Below, piece after piece: positions 19,130 to 29,832 of a DNA stretch of 64,000 bases. Each line of letters opens with the position of its first letter. Position 1 is the first letter of the stretch. The stretch spans positions 1,178,001-1,242,000 of the forward strand of contig JAXHMA010000006.1 of assembly GCA_034521835.1 (NCBI GenBank), written 5' to 3'. This DNA is from JAMQKA01 sp034521835 (GTDB taxonomy: Bacteria; Bacteroidota; Rhodothermia; Balneolales; Balneolaceae). A model generated the notes under the pieces. The model was given only the letters and a program-made list of their open reading frames with translations. It searched no databases and was not told the DNA's origin. The position numbers and the translations under genes are program-made.

Positions 19130-22100
19130 CTATTGGTCGATTGGCGATGCACCTGCCATATCTATTGCATCTTCCAGCTTAGGCAAGACATTTTGCTCGA
19201 AATCTTCAATCCTGCTCTGGATTTGATCAAGCTCTTTTTGCCCCGCCTCAACCGTTTGTACATGCATGGGAGTGGGACCATAGGTATTGGAGAGTGCGTC
19301 GTAGCCAACATAAAGTCGATCTGATGGGGTAGGATGCGTTATCCGCTCACCAATCTCTTCCTTGGCTTCACTTCCCTCCATGGCTTCCTGGATTTCAAGC
19401 AGCTGCATACGCGCCTCATGCAGATCTTTTACAAGCGCGGTGTCCTCTTCAGAAGCACGAGAAAGTGCCCTTTGCATGGCATTGACACGCTCGATGTGAT
19501 CTTCCAGCGTATTGGAAGTCTGAGTGATATCCTGCTGAAATCCTTCCATTGTTTCTCTGAATTCAGAGATGGTGGTGTTGGAAGCTCTTTCGAGTGTGTT
19601 TTTTTGGAGCGGTTTTACCTCAAATTCAACCGGCTCAGAAAGCTGCATTTTCTCACCACGTACCTGTTTAGAAAGTGTTGCAGTATAGATTCCCGGGGTG
19701 GCCAAAAATCCGCCGCTGTACCAGCCCTCTTCTTGCTCTTCAGGCTCCACCACATCTTTGGAGGAATAGCGGAGATTCCAGTTCACGCGGTGAAATCCCG
19801 CGGAGGCCGGGCCTTCAACTTTTCGGACTACATTACCGTCACTGTCCCTGACCGTGATGATGACGGCGGGCTTTTGTTCTCGTTTTTCAGCTTCGAGGCT
19901 ATCCCAGCCGGGAAACGGAACGTCTTCGTTTTCTTCCAGTTGACGTTCTCTTTCCTGACGTTGTTCGGTCAATGACTGGTATCCTTCTTTCAGGTAGTAG
20001 GTGAAATTCGCTCCAAACGGAGGATTCTCCCCATTATAGAAGTTGGCACCGAGATTTTCCACCGGCTCATCTTCTACATACCAGTAGGCATCGCGAGCGT
20101 CAAACAGCTTAGCTTCCTGGTTCAGCATTTCACTACTTATCTCACGAAGCGGCGTGTAGTCATCCAAAATGAAGATTCCTCGTCCAAATGATCCGGCTAC
20201 GAGGTCATCTTTCTGTCGCTGAATCACCATATCACGAATGGCGATGGTCGGCATGCCGCCTTCCAGCTTCACCCACTCTTCACCGCCATCTACCGTAAAG
20301 TAGACACCAAATTCGGTGGCGGCAAACATGAGATTGCGGTTGACGTCATCCTGCACCAGCCGCCAAACCACGTGATCCTGAGGAAGGTCCTCGCTGATCA
20401 GCTCCCAGGATTCACCGCGGTCAGTACTTTTGATGATATAAGGTTTCATATCGCCATATTTATGATTATCGATGGCGACATACACCGTGTTGGCATCAAA
20501 AAGATCAGCTTTGATGTCATTAACGAACGACGTTTCGGGGATGCCTTCAATATCGCCGAGTTCAATTTCGGTCCAACTTTCACCGCCATTTTCTGTGACC
20601 TGCAGCAGTCCGTCGTCGGTTCCTGCATAGATCAGGCCCTCTTGCTGAGGAGATTCCGCCAGCGAGGTGATCGTGTTATAATTTGACATCGCCAGCAAGT
20701 CCCATGAATTATCCCAGCTTCGCTGTTTACCCATAATTGGGATTTCCAGCAGCTCCTGGTCACCACGTGTAAGATCTCCAGAAATTGCGGTCCAGCTGTT
20801 ACCGCGGTTTTCCGAGACCCACACCCGGTGAGAAGCAAATAGTAGTTTTGTAGGATTATGCGGACTAATTTCTACTGGTGAATCCCAGTTGAAACGTTCA
20901 TATTCTGCTCCTGCCTCAGATTGTGGCTGAATCAGCACGGCATCGTCAGTGCGTTTATCTACGCGATGAAGTACGCCCCGCTGGTATTCACCATAAAAAA
21001 TATTGGGATTTCCAGGTTCGGTTGCCGTATCGTGTCCGTCGGCGCCCAACGTCTTTTTCCAATCGCGACTAGAGATACCATTTTCGTTATCGGTGCGTGA
21101 TGGGCCGGTTTGGGAACCGTTATCCTGCGTACCGCCATACACATTGTAGAACGGCTGAGCATTATCTACAGAAATTTTGTGGAACTGGGTGATCGGGAGA
21201 TTTCTTACCATGTCCCAGTTTTCCCCCAGGTCTTCGCTCTCATAGAGTCCGCCATCTGAACCAAACAGCAAGTAATCAGGATCATCCTCTTTAAACGCCA
21301 TGGCATGATCATCAACATGTTTGTTTTGAAGATTGATGGTACGAAAAGTATCACCATGATCATCTGATACCTCGCTGTAATTGCTCATCAAATAAAGTGT
21401 ACCAAAGTGATGGGGCGAAGCATACAGCTCCTGGTAGTAGTGTGGACCGGTTCCCCCGCCGACCGCGTCTGACATTTTTTTCCAGGACTCTCCTCGGTCT
21501 TCTGATTTAAAAACGCCGCCGCTTCTGCGGTTAAGCTCAATGGCTGCGTAAACGATGTCTGGCTGCTGGGGAGAGATATCCATCCCAATTTTACCGACGT
21601 TTTCCGGAATTCCGTTGGAAAGCTCTTGCCAGATTTCGCCGCCGTCGGTACTCTTGTGGATACCTGAATCCGGTCCTCCACCTACATAGATCGGAACGAT
21701 ACGCTGCCGCTGCCAGGTAGCCGCGTAGAGAAGATCGGGATCACGGGGATCTAGCTCAATGTCGGTCACGCCGGTCCATTCGTTTCCGCCTAGCTTTTTC
21801 TCCCATGTTTCGCCACCGTCCGTGGATTTATACAACCCGCGCTGTCCGCCGCTATCCCACAAGGGACCTTGAGCGGCGACCCAGATGACATCAGAATTTT
21901 CAGGATGGACAACAACTTTAGAGATATGTTCGGAATCTTCGAGCCCCATGTTCGTCCATGTTTCACCAGCGTCGGTGCTTTTGTAAACGCCGTCACCATA
22001 ACCTACATGCCGACCGCCAACGTTCTCACCGGTTCCTACCCATATAGTATTGGGGTTATCGGGATCAGATGGTAACGCTACCCATGGAATAGGAGGACTG

Positions 22101-22361
22101 GCTGTCGAAGATAGGATCCCAGGTAACACCGCCATTTTTTGTTTTCCAAACACCGCCAGAACCGACCGCCACATACCAGAGATCATCATTGTTGGGATGA
22201 ATAGCAATATCGGCGATACGGCCGGAAAACAGTGCCGGGCCGATGTTTCGAAATTCCAGTGCGCTGTAGTTCGTTTCTTCAATTATCGATTCATCTTCCT
22301 GCGCAAACAGCGGTGTACTGCCCAGCAAAAAGAGGAATAAAAAAATGTAGAGTTTTTTCAT
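19130..22361 (-). CDS. VPS10/sortilin-like BNR-repeat protein, exported (frameshifted near start)
   Basis: A secreted protein of about 1,075 residues. The signal peptide (MKKLYIFLFLFLLGSTPLFAQ region) starts at 22361. The body is a double beta-propeller built from many Asp-box/BNR repeats of the type STDGGETWEK, SEDRGESWKK, STDRGESWEL and spaced about every 50-80 residues. It ends with a fibronectin-like region and a helical segment (residues about 900-1000). The family is annotated as glycosyl hydrolase or sortilin-like, but catalytic activity is not established. A single-base break near 22075 separates the first 95 residues from the rest; GVWKTKNGGVTW belongs to the first repeat. Confidence 0.85.
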
Positions 22362-22560
22362 GTTGATGGGATTAGGTTATTGCTTTCTAGGGAGTTGGAC
22401 GATAATCAATATTGCCCACTCATTCCAACAACTTTACACTCTTTAAAAGAGTGATCAGAGATAAATTTTGCCAGAAATGAGCTTACAGTTAAAAATATAT
22501 GGCTCATTGCAACTTCCCAACGCCTTTATTTAGGTGAGAAAGAATGCTAGCTAAATATGG

Positions 22561-24980
22561 TTAAATATGTCCACGAATAGCAAAGATTACATTTCGACCA
22601 GCCGAGGCAATACCCGAGGAGTATGGCCGATACCGCTGATTAGTGATATTCTCTACGCCCAGGTGCAGACTGACTTCTTCAGAAATCTGGTAAGAAGATT
22701 TAACATTAATAGTGTACCAGCTTGGCGAAAAAGGGTTACCATTCTGATTAATGGCATACAGGTGGGGTTTCCCTTTTTCAGAGGGAGCCAGATCCCTGTA
22801 TGGAATCTCACCATTATAATCGGCGTAAATATCTATTGTAAACTTACCGGGCTCATAGACCAGGTGTGTGCTGCCAAACGTAGGTGCTATATGGCGAACC
22901 GGCACCTGCTTGCCTCCTTCGCCATCTTCATGTCCTTCCTGGAAATTGATGTTTGAGTTAAGATCCAACGCAGGAGAAATCTGGAACTTCATGCTGGCCT
23001 GCAATCCATAAACGGTAGCAGAAGCTACGTTCTGAATCGCCTGCACCTGGCTGAGCGTGCCATCGTATATCACGCTGTCCTGACCGTTGATGGTGTAGTC
23101 TCGGCGGGCAAGCGCATCATCCAGGATGGTGTAGAATGCGGCCAAGTCCAGCTTCAGGCGGTCTGCGAACACTTTATGCACGCCCAGCTCAAAATTATAG
23201 GCATACTCTGGATCAAGATTGGGATTCGGGACGATCACAGAGCCGGGCTCCGAGTCGAAATATTTTGCCAATGTCATCAATATTCGGAGCACGGAAACCG
23301 GTGGAAATATGCCCGTTGATCTGCCAGGTGTCATCCGGGCGGAATACGGCGCCGATGCTACCGGTCAGGGCTCCGGCGATTAATATCGGCCTTGCCAAAA
23401 TCGTATTGAAATTGGGGCGCATCAATGGTGGCATCGATCAGGTACTGGTTGTATCGCGCCCCGGCGGTTACGGTCCACTGTTCGCTGAGATTATTTTTGT
23501 GATTTAGAAACGCAGCATAGGACTGCCAGGTGGAATCATCCGGGTAGCGTGTGGAGGTTGATGTGAGATTGCCGGTTTCGATGTTGGCGACCTGTGCATC
23601 TGAATACACTTTATTAATGACGCCTTCCAGTCCATAAAACAGTGTGCTTTGGTCAGTAAGTTCTTTTTCAAAATCGAAGTTCATCGAATAGGCGCGCACG
23701 TGCTCTTCCCTGTTCCGCAGATTAGGACTCCCGAAGCCACGATCATTGCGGCTCTCCTCGTAATCCTGGTAAGCCAGAACGGTTTTTACCTGGTCGAAGA
23801 GCCCATTTTCAGCATAGTACGTACCGTTAAAATTGGTCATAAACCACTGCTGTGGACCGTAATACCACTCGGCTTCCCTAAACTGTCCGCTTTCTGTGCG
23901 TTCCGTCAGGCGATCGTAGCGCGGGAGGTCGCTGGTGGTTGAATAGTGCACGCCCAGATTCAGGTCCCATCGGTCGGTGGGGCGATACCGAAACTTCTGC
24001 ATCATATTGAGCTGGCTATAGCCGGTCGGCTTTTGAATGTTGGGACGCTCGTTATCCAGCACCATATCCTCCCCGTTAATTCGGCGCACAAACTCAGGTC
24101 GCCTGTATTCCGGCGGCCCCTCGGTGCCCATGCGCATATCATCAAAATCGGAGTAGGTAAGGCTGGTGGTAGCCCCCCATTTCTGGAACCCAAGGTTGAA
24201 ATCCAGATGTCCCGTTTTTTCCCAGTTAGCGGAAGAAACACGGGTCAGGGCGTTGGCCTCCACACGAGGTTCATCCCCAACACTCAGCATCGGGGTTAAT
24301 GTGTTAAACTCATGACCCCGCCGATGGCATCGCTGCCGTAAATAACAGAGCCCGGCCCAAACACCACCTCCGTATTCTCGATGGCATTGGGATCTAATGA
24401 AATTACGTTTTGAAGATTTCCGCTGCGAAATATGGCGTTGTTCATGCGAACACCGTCCACAACCAGCAGCACGCGATTGGTGGCAAAACCACGTATCATG
24501 GGACTACCGCCCCCCATCTGACTTTTCTGGATATACACATCGTCTGGAAACGCCCAGCAGATCAGCTGCGGTCTGTGGATTTTGCAGTTGTACCTCTTCT
24601 GGCGTTACTTGAGAAATAGTGACGGGGATCTCCCGCGTATCCTGCTGCCAGCGATTAGCGGAAATTACCGTTTGGCCCAGGGGGATCGGTCGTTTATCCA
24701 TTTCCACACGCAGATCACTTTCTACGATTTCGTTATAGGAAAACCTGCGGATTTGGTAGCCCACATAGCTAAAAATTATAGTTTCCACTCCTTTAAATTC
24801 AGCCAGTGAAGCTTCTCCGTTGGAGTCGGTGGCTTTGGCGATGGAGCGGTCTTCAGAAAAGATATTGACTCCAGCCAGGGGTTCATTGGTTTCACTGTCT
24901 AGTACAGTTATGGTTTGTGAGAAAGCCGCGGATGCATACAGCAATAGCCACAGCATCATAATTAGATACTTCTTCATCAT
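22561..24980 (-). CDS. TonB-dependent outer-membrane receptor (frameshifted)
   Basis: Outer-membrane active transporter of about 800 residues. Order: signal peptide (ending AAFSQ), carboxypeptidase-regulatory-like domain (TVLDSETNEPLAGVNIFS), plug domain (PMIRGFATNRVLLVVDGVRMNN, YGSDAIGGVMSL), then a barrel with family repeats such as STGFRAPNIDD, NFELGVHKVF and GVENITNQRYRPYSSG. Breaks occur near 24520, 24293, 23370 and 23270. It has no SusD partner, so it is not a typical polysaccharide system; the plug and barrel resemble receptors for siderophores, haem, cobalamin or metals. A small anchored protein is encoded 45 bases upstream in the same direction. Confidence 0.88.
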
Positions 24981-25025
24981 AGAATACCTTTGAGGATTCA
25001 GATTGTTGAAAAGATAACTGAAAAA

Positions 25026-25568
25026 TCAGACCTGCATTGTATAGCGCGGCGGAGGACTTTTCACCTCGACAAAGGGGGATTGCGCGGTTTCATCCTGTAA
25101 AGGTACAAAGTTGAATGGCATTGGATTCAGTGAAAAAGCTGTATGACCTGCAGCCAGGAAAGTTTTATCCAAGAAATTTGATAGCAGTGTTTTAGTCTTT
25201 TGCTGGTGGGGTTTTTGCTGCAGGTAATTGTCTACGTAGTGAGCAAGGTTGCTAAGCAGTTTGGTTTCAGCCTTATCCCAGTGGCAGTAATACCAAATTT
25301 GGTTGCCATAACGCTCTTTCTTGATTACATCGTACATCTGTCCACGGTAGCGAAATTCATGCTCCTCATGCCACTCAAACTGCTTGGGCGGGCTTTCCTC
25401 CCAGCTGGCCGGCACTTTGATGATTGCAGACTCTTCCGGCAGCTCTTTTTTAAGCTTTTGTTTGACCTCCTTTTTTATGGAATAGAGCCAGATATTATAG
25501 ACAAACCCAGCTCCCAGGAAACTATAGGTAAAAACAATGAGAAGTAGTATGGACGTCAGCCGCTTCAT
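25026..25568 (-). CDS. Small membrane-anchored protein upstream of the TonB receptor
   Basis: A 180-residue protein with one N-terminal hydrophobic helix (about residues 5-27) and a polar remainder. Conserved-looking features are FEWHEEHEFRYRGQMYDVI, rich in His, Glu and Met, which could bind a metal, and WYYCHWDKAETKLL. I recall similar proteins upstream of TonB receptors in Bacteroidota but know no established function. Co-transcription with the receptor is likely; an accessory role in metal uptake is a guess from context. Confidence 0.6.
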   Translation of the reverse strand: MKRLTSILLLIVFTYSFLGAGFVYNIWLYSIKKEVKQKLKKELPEESAIIKVPASWEESPPKQFEWHEEHEFRYRGQMYDVIKKERYGNQIWYYCHWDKAETKLLSNLAHYVDNYLQQKPHQQKTKTLLSNFLDKTFLAAGHTAFSLNPMPFNFVPLQDETAQSPFVEVKSPPPRYTMQV

Positions 25569-25593
25569 GACCGCATAATTATAACCAATACTG

Positions 25594-26132
25594 ATGGCCC
25601 ATTTAAATATTAGCGTGCTAAATCTGCGATATTTAATTTTTTTACAACAAAAAGCTATTAGGATTAATAATAGAATACAAAACTATAAATTTTACAGTTC
25701 ACCCGGCAAGCTTCGCAGAGTAGCTGTTTGGGACGCCGAAAATGAGCAGGTCATTGAACTTATTACCAACCAACGCACCTGAGAACGCCCAACACCATTG
25801 GAGAACTATACAAGGCCCGATGGCAGATCGAAATCTTCTTCCGGGAAATCAAGCAGCTGGTGCATATCAAGTCTTTTGTGGGCACCTCTGCCCATGCCGT
25901 GATGATCCAACTATGGTCGGCGCTGATTACCATTCTTATGCTCAAAGCACTCAAAGCCATGGCCAAACATGGATGGTATGTAATCGAATTTGGTCAGCTT
26001 TATCCGTCTGAATCTTTTTGTAAAACTTAATTTACAACACTGGCTGGATGATCCCTTCCTGCCGCAGCGATCGCCTCCTGAAAAGCCCAAACAAGGAGTC
26101 TTATTTTAACCATCTGTCTTAAATGGGGCTAT
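25594..26132 (+). mobile_element. Decayed IS4-family element
   Basis: A remnant about 540 bases long. Imperfect inverted ends (CTGATGGCCCATTTAA from 25591; TTAAATGGGGCTATCAA to 26135) enclose only the C-terminal part of an IS4-type transposase, so most of the element has been deleted. No target duplication could be confirmed. Confidence 0.55.
25685..26109 (+). pseudogene. IS4-family transposase, C-terminal fragment
   Basis: Spread over shifted frames are GKLRRVAVWDAENEQVIEL, then GELYKARWQIEIFFREIKQL, and finally LVSFIRLNLFVKLNLQHW ending in a stop at 26107. The second piece carries the IS4 signature Y-(2)-R-(3)-E-(6)-K exactly, which includes the last catalytic acid of the DDE triad. The first two acids and the whole N-terminus are missing. 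It is non-functional. Confidence 0.75.
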
Positions 26133-26319
26133 CAATCCATTTTACAGGGAGTACCGTACCTTGTAAAAATATTTAGGACAGGATTGATATTGAGGTGAAA
26201 TTTCGTAAAATTTTGCATTTATCATTGATGATATTAGTATAGTTTCGCTAGATTTTGGAAATTTTCAAAGCAGAAAATTTTTTGGAGTTCAATTAACTAA
26301 ATAATAAAGACCTGAAATT

Positions 26320-26751
26320 ATGTTCAATAATCCTCTACTTAATAAATTAGAATCAAGCAATCTGAATTCATTCGTAAATGAGCACGTGACAGTTCTTCTT
26401 CTCCGTGTTACCGCAGGGGCGTTTATTTTAACTCACGGTATACCTAAATTTATTAAGATATTGACTGGTGACTTTCAATTTGCGGATCCGTTAGGTCTTG
26501 GATCGGCACTATCACTTATCTTGTCAGCATTTGCAGAGGCAGCTTGTGGATTAATGGTTTTGCTAGGGCTGGGAACACGTTTTGCCTCATTTTTCCTGAT
26601 TGTAAACATGTCAGTTGCGGGATTTATATTTCATTTAGATGATCCATTCAGTGGCAAAGAAAAAGCTTTACTATTCTTGATCTTGTTCATTAGTACCTTT
26701 CTATTCGGTGGTGGAAAATATTCACTCGACAATAAATTCTTCAATGAATAA
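26320..26751 (+). CDS. DoxX-family membrane protein
   Basis: A 143-residue integral membrane protein with about four hydrophobic segments. The DoxX pattern is visible: VLLLRVTAGAFILTHGIPKF, AEAACGLMVLLGLGTRFASF and the last helix FLILFISTFLFGGG. Family members have been linked to redox or thiosulfate metabolism, but for most the role is unknown. Single gene, AT-rich upstream region, no visible terminator. Confidence 0.85.
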   Translation: MFNNPLLNKLESSNLNSFVNEHVTVLLLRVTAGAFILTHGIPKFIKILTGDFQFADPLGLGSALSLILSAFAEAACGLMVLLGLGTRFASFFLIVNMSVAGFIFHLDDPFSGKEKALLFLILFISTFLFGGGKYSLDNKFFNE

Positions 26752-26888
26752 GGTTGGAAGTACTTTTTTTCAATCTGTGTTATGCAAAATACAATCGGCA
26801 TGGCACACTTTCATGGTAATAAACCTATATACTGTACCAAATATTTATACCTGGTAGAGCACATGGGATGTTATGCTATTAGCAACAA

Positions 26889-27305
26889 TTAATTCACTTC
26901 AACATATGTTTTGAAATTATTCAGTATCGCCTGCCAGCCATCTCTTTGCATGTCCACGGGGTTTTCGGTTTCGGCGTCAAAGACGGATGTAACTTTGCTC
27001 TTGTTGCCCTGCAGTTCAAAATTGGTGATCGCCTGTCTTCCATCCGACATGGTATATGCAATCTTCTTTTGGGGAATAATCTCGTCGTAAATGGCTTCAA
27101 AATCGAAACCAAAACTTACGTCTTTGGCTTCCATTCAGGCGCGATAGGTTCCACCCGGCTGTAGATCATTCTCAGCCTCCGGGCAGTGCCAGTCGTCGGA
27201 AGCAAAGTTCCATTTTGTGATGTGTTCGGGCTTGGTCCAGCGATCCCAAACCTTGTTTTTGTCCGCTGAAATTGTGGCTTCAATTTTTATTTTTGTCGTC
27301 TTCAT
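26889..27305 (-). CDS. SRPBCC/AHSA1-domain protein (one in-frame TGA)
   Basis: A 138-residue START/Bet v1-like protein of the AHSA1 group. The N-terminal half reads KTTKIKIEATISADKNKVWDRW and PEHITKWNFASDDWHCPEAE; the second half starts MEAKDVSFGFDF and ends NNFKTYVE. A TGA at codon 57 (27135-27137) sits where family members have Arg (RMEAKDG); CGA to TGA is a single change. Either sequencing error or a very young pseudogene. It opens a cluster of VOC/SRPBCC genes that runs to 31.9 kb. Confidence 0.82.
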
Positions 27306-27391
27306 CGCCTTGTATTTAACTTTAGCTCGTGTTAAGGATTCAAGAAAGTTCTAATTTCTGTGCCGAATAACCCATTTATTGCTGTTGTTCA

Positions 27392-27598
27392 TTTTTTGAA
27401 CGACGAAAAAACGAACCAAAAACGTCTCCGCCAAGTGAAATTTTTGTTGCGTTCCCTCCGCGTAAGCTAAAACCATTTGAACTCAATCCGCTGGGAAAAC
27501 GCGGATTTCAGACAAAAAATGGTTTTTTAACGCTCCCGCTACGGTCACTCAGGTCAACAAAAATTTCAAAGGCCGGTAAAAAACAACGAAAATACGCC
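27392..27598. repeat. Nested-palindrome intergenic repeat, copy 1
   Basis: The 360-base gap between two genes contains nested inverted repeats: GAAATTTTTGTTG (27437-27449) with CAACAAAAATTTC (27555-27567), inside it AAAACCATTT with AAATGGTTTT, and inside that ATCCGC with GCGGAT. A long branched hairpin is expected. The left edge GAACGACGAAAAAACGAACC shares a 17-base core and the block CCGCCAAGTGAA with a second, inverted copy at 37.4 kb. No credible ORF. Confidence 0.75.
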
Positions 27599-27665
27599 TC
27601 TTAATTGCATCGTTATCCCGAGCTGACGTAATTTACGTTGTAAATGTAAATTGGTTATCACTTGA

Positions 27666-28034
27666 TCATTGGGAGATATTGATCCCGGTTTTCAAATATT
27701 GCCACAAGTAAATTGCAAGTAATGGGAGCACGATAGGTAAACCCTCTGGTGCTATGGTAAGGTGTGACAGCATGATGCCGACCATCACGGGAGCGAGGAT
27801 GACGGCCCCCAATGCCCGGGTTTTGGTGATGATAAAGAGCGCTCCGCCCACCACTTCTGCCGCCCCGATGAGCGGCATCAGCCACCCGATCTGCGTTATG
27901 GCCGTAAACATCTGCATGCTGTCTGCCGGCAGGTCTTCCGGCACGGGCATATAATTGAAGAACTTGTTTAAACCCGCATTTATGAAGACCAAGCCAAAGA
28001 GCAGGCTCGCTGCAAATAGAATTTTCTTTCGCAT
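27666..28034 (-). CDS. DoxX-like membrane protein
   Basis: A 122-residue four-helix membrane protein. It begins MRKKILFAASLLFGLVFINAG, with LNKFFNYMPVPED next, a loop typical of DoxX-like proteins in Bacteroidota, and continues with IGWLMPLIGAAEVVGGALFI. Distinct from the DoxX gene at 26.3 kb. It lies immediately downstream, in transcription order, of the DHFR-like gene. Function unknown. Confidence 0.85.
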   Translation of the reverse strand: MRKKILFAASLLFGLVFINAGLNKFFNYMPVPEDLPADSMQMFTAITQIGWLMPLIGAAEVVGGALFIITKTRALGAVILAPVMVGIMLSHLTIAPEGLPIVLPLLAIYLWQYLKTGINISQ

Positions 28035-28123
28035 TATAATTCCCTCCAGCAGATAGTGTAGATTGTGAGTCGCTGTACTTCCCTTTCAGATGATCAAGCC
28101 ATTTTGGGAATAAGTCACTCGTT

Positions 28124-28669
28124 CTATTTTGGATGATAACTCAGCAGAACGTTTCCGCAGTTGAATTGCCTGACCTGCTGAAGTTTCAACCCCCGGGACA
28201 CATCAGGATTTTTGAACAGCGGTGTTCCCTCTCCCAGCACAACCAGATTTACAATTAGATTGTACTGATCGAATAGGTTATTCTGCATAAAGCTGGACGC
28301 CAGGCCAGCGCCGCCGAACAGCACCATATCTTTCCCTTTTTGCTGCTTCATTTTCATCATCTCTTCAGCAACTTGTTATTTGATCAGCCTTGTATTCCAT
28401 CCGGGCTCATCCAGGGTACCGGAGAATACGATTTTAGGAAGGTTGTTCATGCGGTCGGTAATAACCGGGCCCTCACCGGTAGCATCAGGCCAAAAGCCTT
28501 TCATCATTTCAAATGTCACTCGACCAAACAGCAGCGTATCCATACCCTTGAAAAAGTCGCACATAAAGCGATTCATCTCATCATCCCACACGTGCCAGTT
28601 GATATCATGGCCCGGCCCTTCTATGTAGCCATCCAGCGACACCATCATTGACAAGATGATCTTTCTCAT
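28124..28669 (-). CDS. Dihydrofolate reductase-like (RibD C-terminal) protein (one in-frame TAA)
   Basis: A 181-residue member of the RibD_C/DHFR-like family, NADPH-linked reductases of unknown substrate that are common in Bacteroidota. MRKIILSMMVSLDGYIEGP and LLFGRVTFEMMKGFWP mark the N-terminal half; KGKDMVLFGGAGLASSF and LVVLGEGTPLF mark the second. A TAA at codon 98 (28376-28378) interrupts it in RLIK-stop-QVAEE, where Glu (GAA) is the expected codon. The frame is otherwise continuous. Its ATG is two bases from the stop of the SnoaL-like gene, so they are co-transcribed. Confidence 0.82.
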
Positions 28670-28671
28670 AC

Positions 28672-29031
28672 TTATACCATCTCTGTTTTGAGTTTAATAA
28701 CATAGGAGGTCATCTCCTTTACTTTGGGGTTCTTTAATCCCTGTAACTTGTAGATGTCGCAGAAGGCGTACGTTTTCCCGTCCGGGGCTTCCATCGTGCC
28801 GTTCACCGACGCCGAATCTCCATGCGTGATGATGTCATTGATCGAAAGATTAAACGGATCATCGCCTGCCATCTCTAGCAGGGCTTCCCGGAACGCCTCT
28901 CTCCCATTGATAACGCAATCACCGGTGATCGTCCAGCGTATATCATCAGTGACATTATCGAGGATTTGCTCAATATCATTCTGGGCAAAGGCCTCGTTAA
29001 ATTTTCGAAGTAATTGTTCTTTTTTGGTCAT
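28672..29031 (-). CDS. SnoaL/NTF2-like protein
   Basis: A 119-residue single-domain protein of the NTF2-like fold, typical of the SnoaL-like group: LLRKFNEAFAQNDIEQILDNVTDDIRW at the N-terminus, GREAFREAL in the middle and DIYKLQGLKNPKVKEMTSYVIKL in the last strands. Members bind small hydrophobic ligands or act as isomerases; no specific role is known. It sits between a VOC gene and the DHFR-like gene in a leftward series. Confidence 0.8.
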   Translation of the reverse strand: MTKKEQLLRKFNEAFAQNDIEQILDNVTDDIRWTITGDCVINGREAFREALLEMAGDDPFNLSINDIITHGDSASVNGTMEAPDGKTYAFCDIYKLQGLKNPKVKEMTSYVIKLKTEMV

Positions 29032-29051
29032 TGTCAGATTCCATTTATTGT

Positions 29052-29411
29052 CTATTCTGCATCTTCATCCACCTCAAAGATTCCGAAGGTGTTGCCCTCG
29101 GTATCCACAAAATAGCCCTGCCAGCACACGCCGGGAACGGCAAATTTTGGCACGGCTATCTGACCGCCCTCCTCCTTGATTTGGCGGGTGGTGTCGTCAA
29201 AATCGTCCACCTCCACTGAGCAGACGAACGCATTGGTTCCGCATTCTGACGGTCGCTGGAGCAAGCCGCCTCGCGAACCGCCGGTTTCTATGTAGTAATA
29301 TTCCACCGGGGCTTGGGGATTTTCTTCGAATTTCCAGCCAAAAATTGACGCGTAGAAATCACGTGCACGCGGCAGATCATCCGCCTGTATTTCAAAATAC
29401 AAATGACTCAT
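29052..29411 (-). CDS. VOC-family protein (glyoxalase/bleomycin-resistance fold)
   Basis: A 119-residue VOC protein. I start it at the MSHLYFEI codon (29411), since the upstream in-frame extension overlaps the neighbouring VOC gene and is unlike the family. Visible features: YFEIQADDLPRARDFYASIFGWKFE, GGLLQRP, and the C-terminal YFVDTEGNTFGIFEVDED, which holds the metal-ligand glutamate position. Likely a small-molecule-binding or lyase protein of unknown substrate. Confidence 0.85.
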   Translation of the reverse strand: MSHLYFEIQADDLPRARDFYASIFGWKFEENPQAPVEYYYIETGGSRGGLLQRPSECGTNAFVCSVEVDDFDDTTRQIKEEGGQIAVPKFAVPGVCWQGYFVDTEGNTFGIFEVDEDAE

Positions 29412-29436
29412 AGTAGTTGATAATGTTGGATCAAAA

Positions 29437-29832
29437 TTAGCTTTGCTGCAGGGGCTGCAAAATCCCGGCGATGTTGTCTTCGGTATCCTTGAAATAGACA
29501 AACATGCCCACGCCGGGAATCTCATCCGGTTTGCCGATGATTGTTCCACCGGCATCCTCAATCATGTATATTGCATCGTTGATATCCTCTACCTGAATAA
29601 CCACCGTGGGGTGCTTCAGGGGCATCTCTTGGGATCGGAGGAAAAATCCGCCGTTGATCTGTCCGGGGTTTTTGACCATCATGTTTTCGTCGGTATCTGC
29701 GGTGGTCACCAGCACGTACTCATTCATCTCGGGACCCAGCGTCTGGGTTTTCCATCCAAACGCGCGGTTGTAAAAGGTGTTCATTCGGTCTCGGTCGTTG
29801 GCGGGCATCTCAAAATGGACTACGGGATTCAT
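29437..29832 (-). CDS. VOC-family protein
   Basis: A 131-residue VOC protein beginning MNPVVHFEMPANDRDRMNTFYNRAFGW, the standard first beta-alpha unit, and closing YFKDTEDNIAGILQPL. It is adjacent to another VOC gene with 25 bases between them. The two are related in fold but not close duplicates. Confidence 0.85.
   Translation of the reverse strand: MNPVVHFEMPANDRDRMNTFYNRAFGWKTQTLGPEMNEYVLVTTADTDENMMVKNPGQINGGFFLRSQEMPLKHPTVVIQVEDINDAIYMIEDAGGTIIGKPDEIPGVGMFVYFKDTEDNIAGILQPLQQS

Noticed and set aside
19334..19975. 213-codon plus-strand ORF inside the VPS10-like gene
   Set aside because: Antisense shadow of a strongly conserved repeat protein.
22430..22460. CACTCTTT/AAAGAGTG palindrome as terminator of the TonB receptor gene
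   Set aside because: It has no T run on the relevant strand and lies upstream of the next gene, beyond a position that would be convincing.
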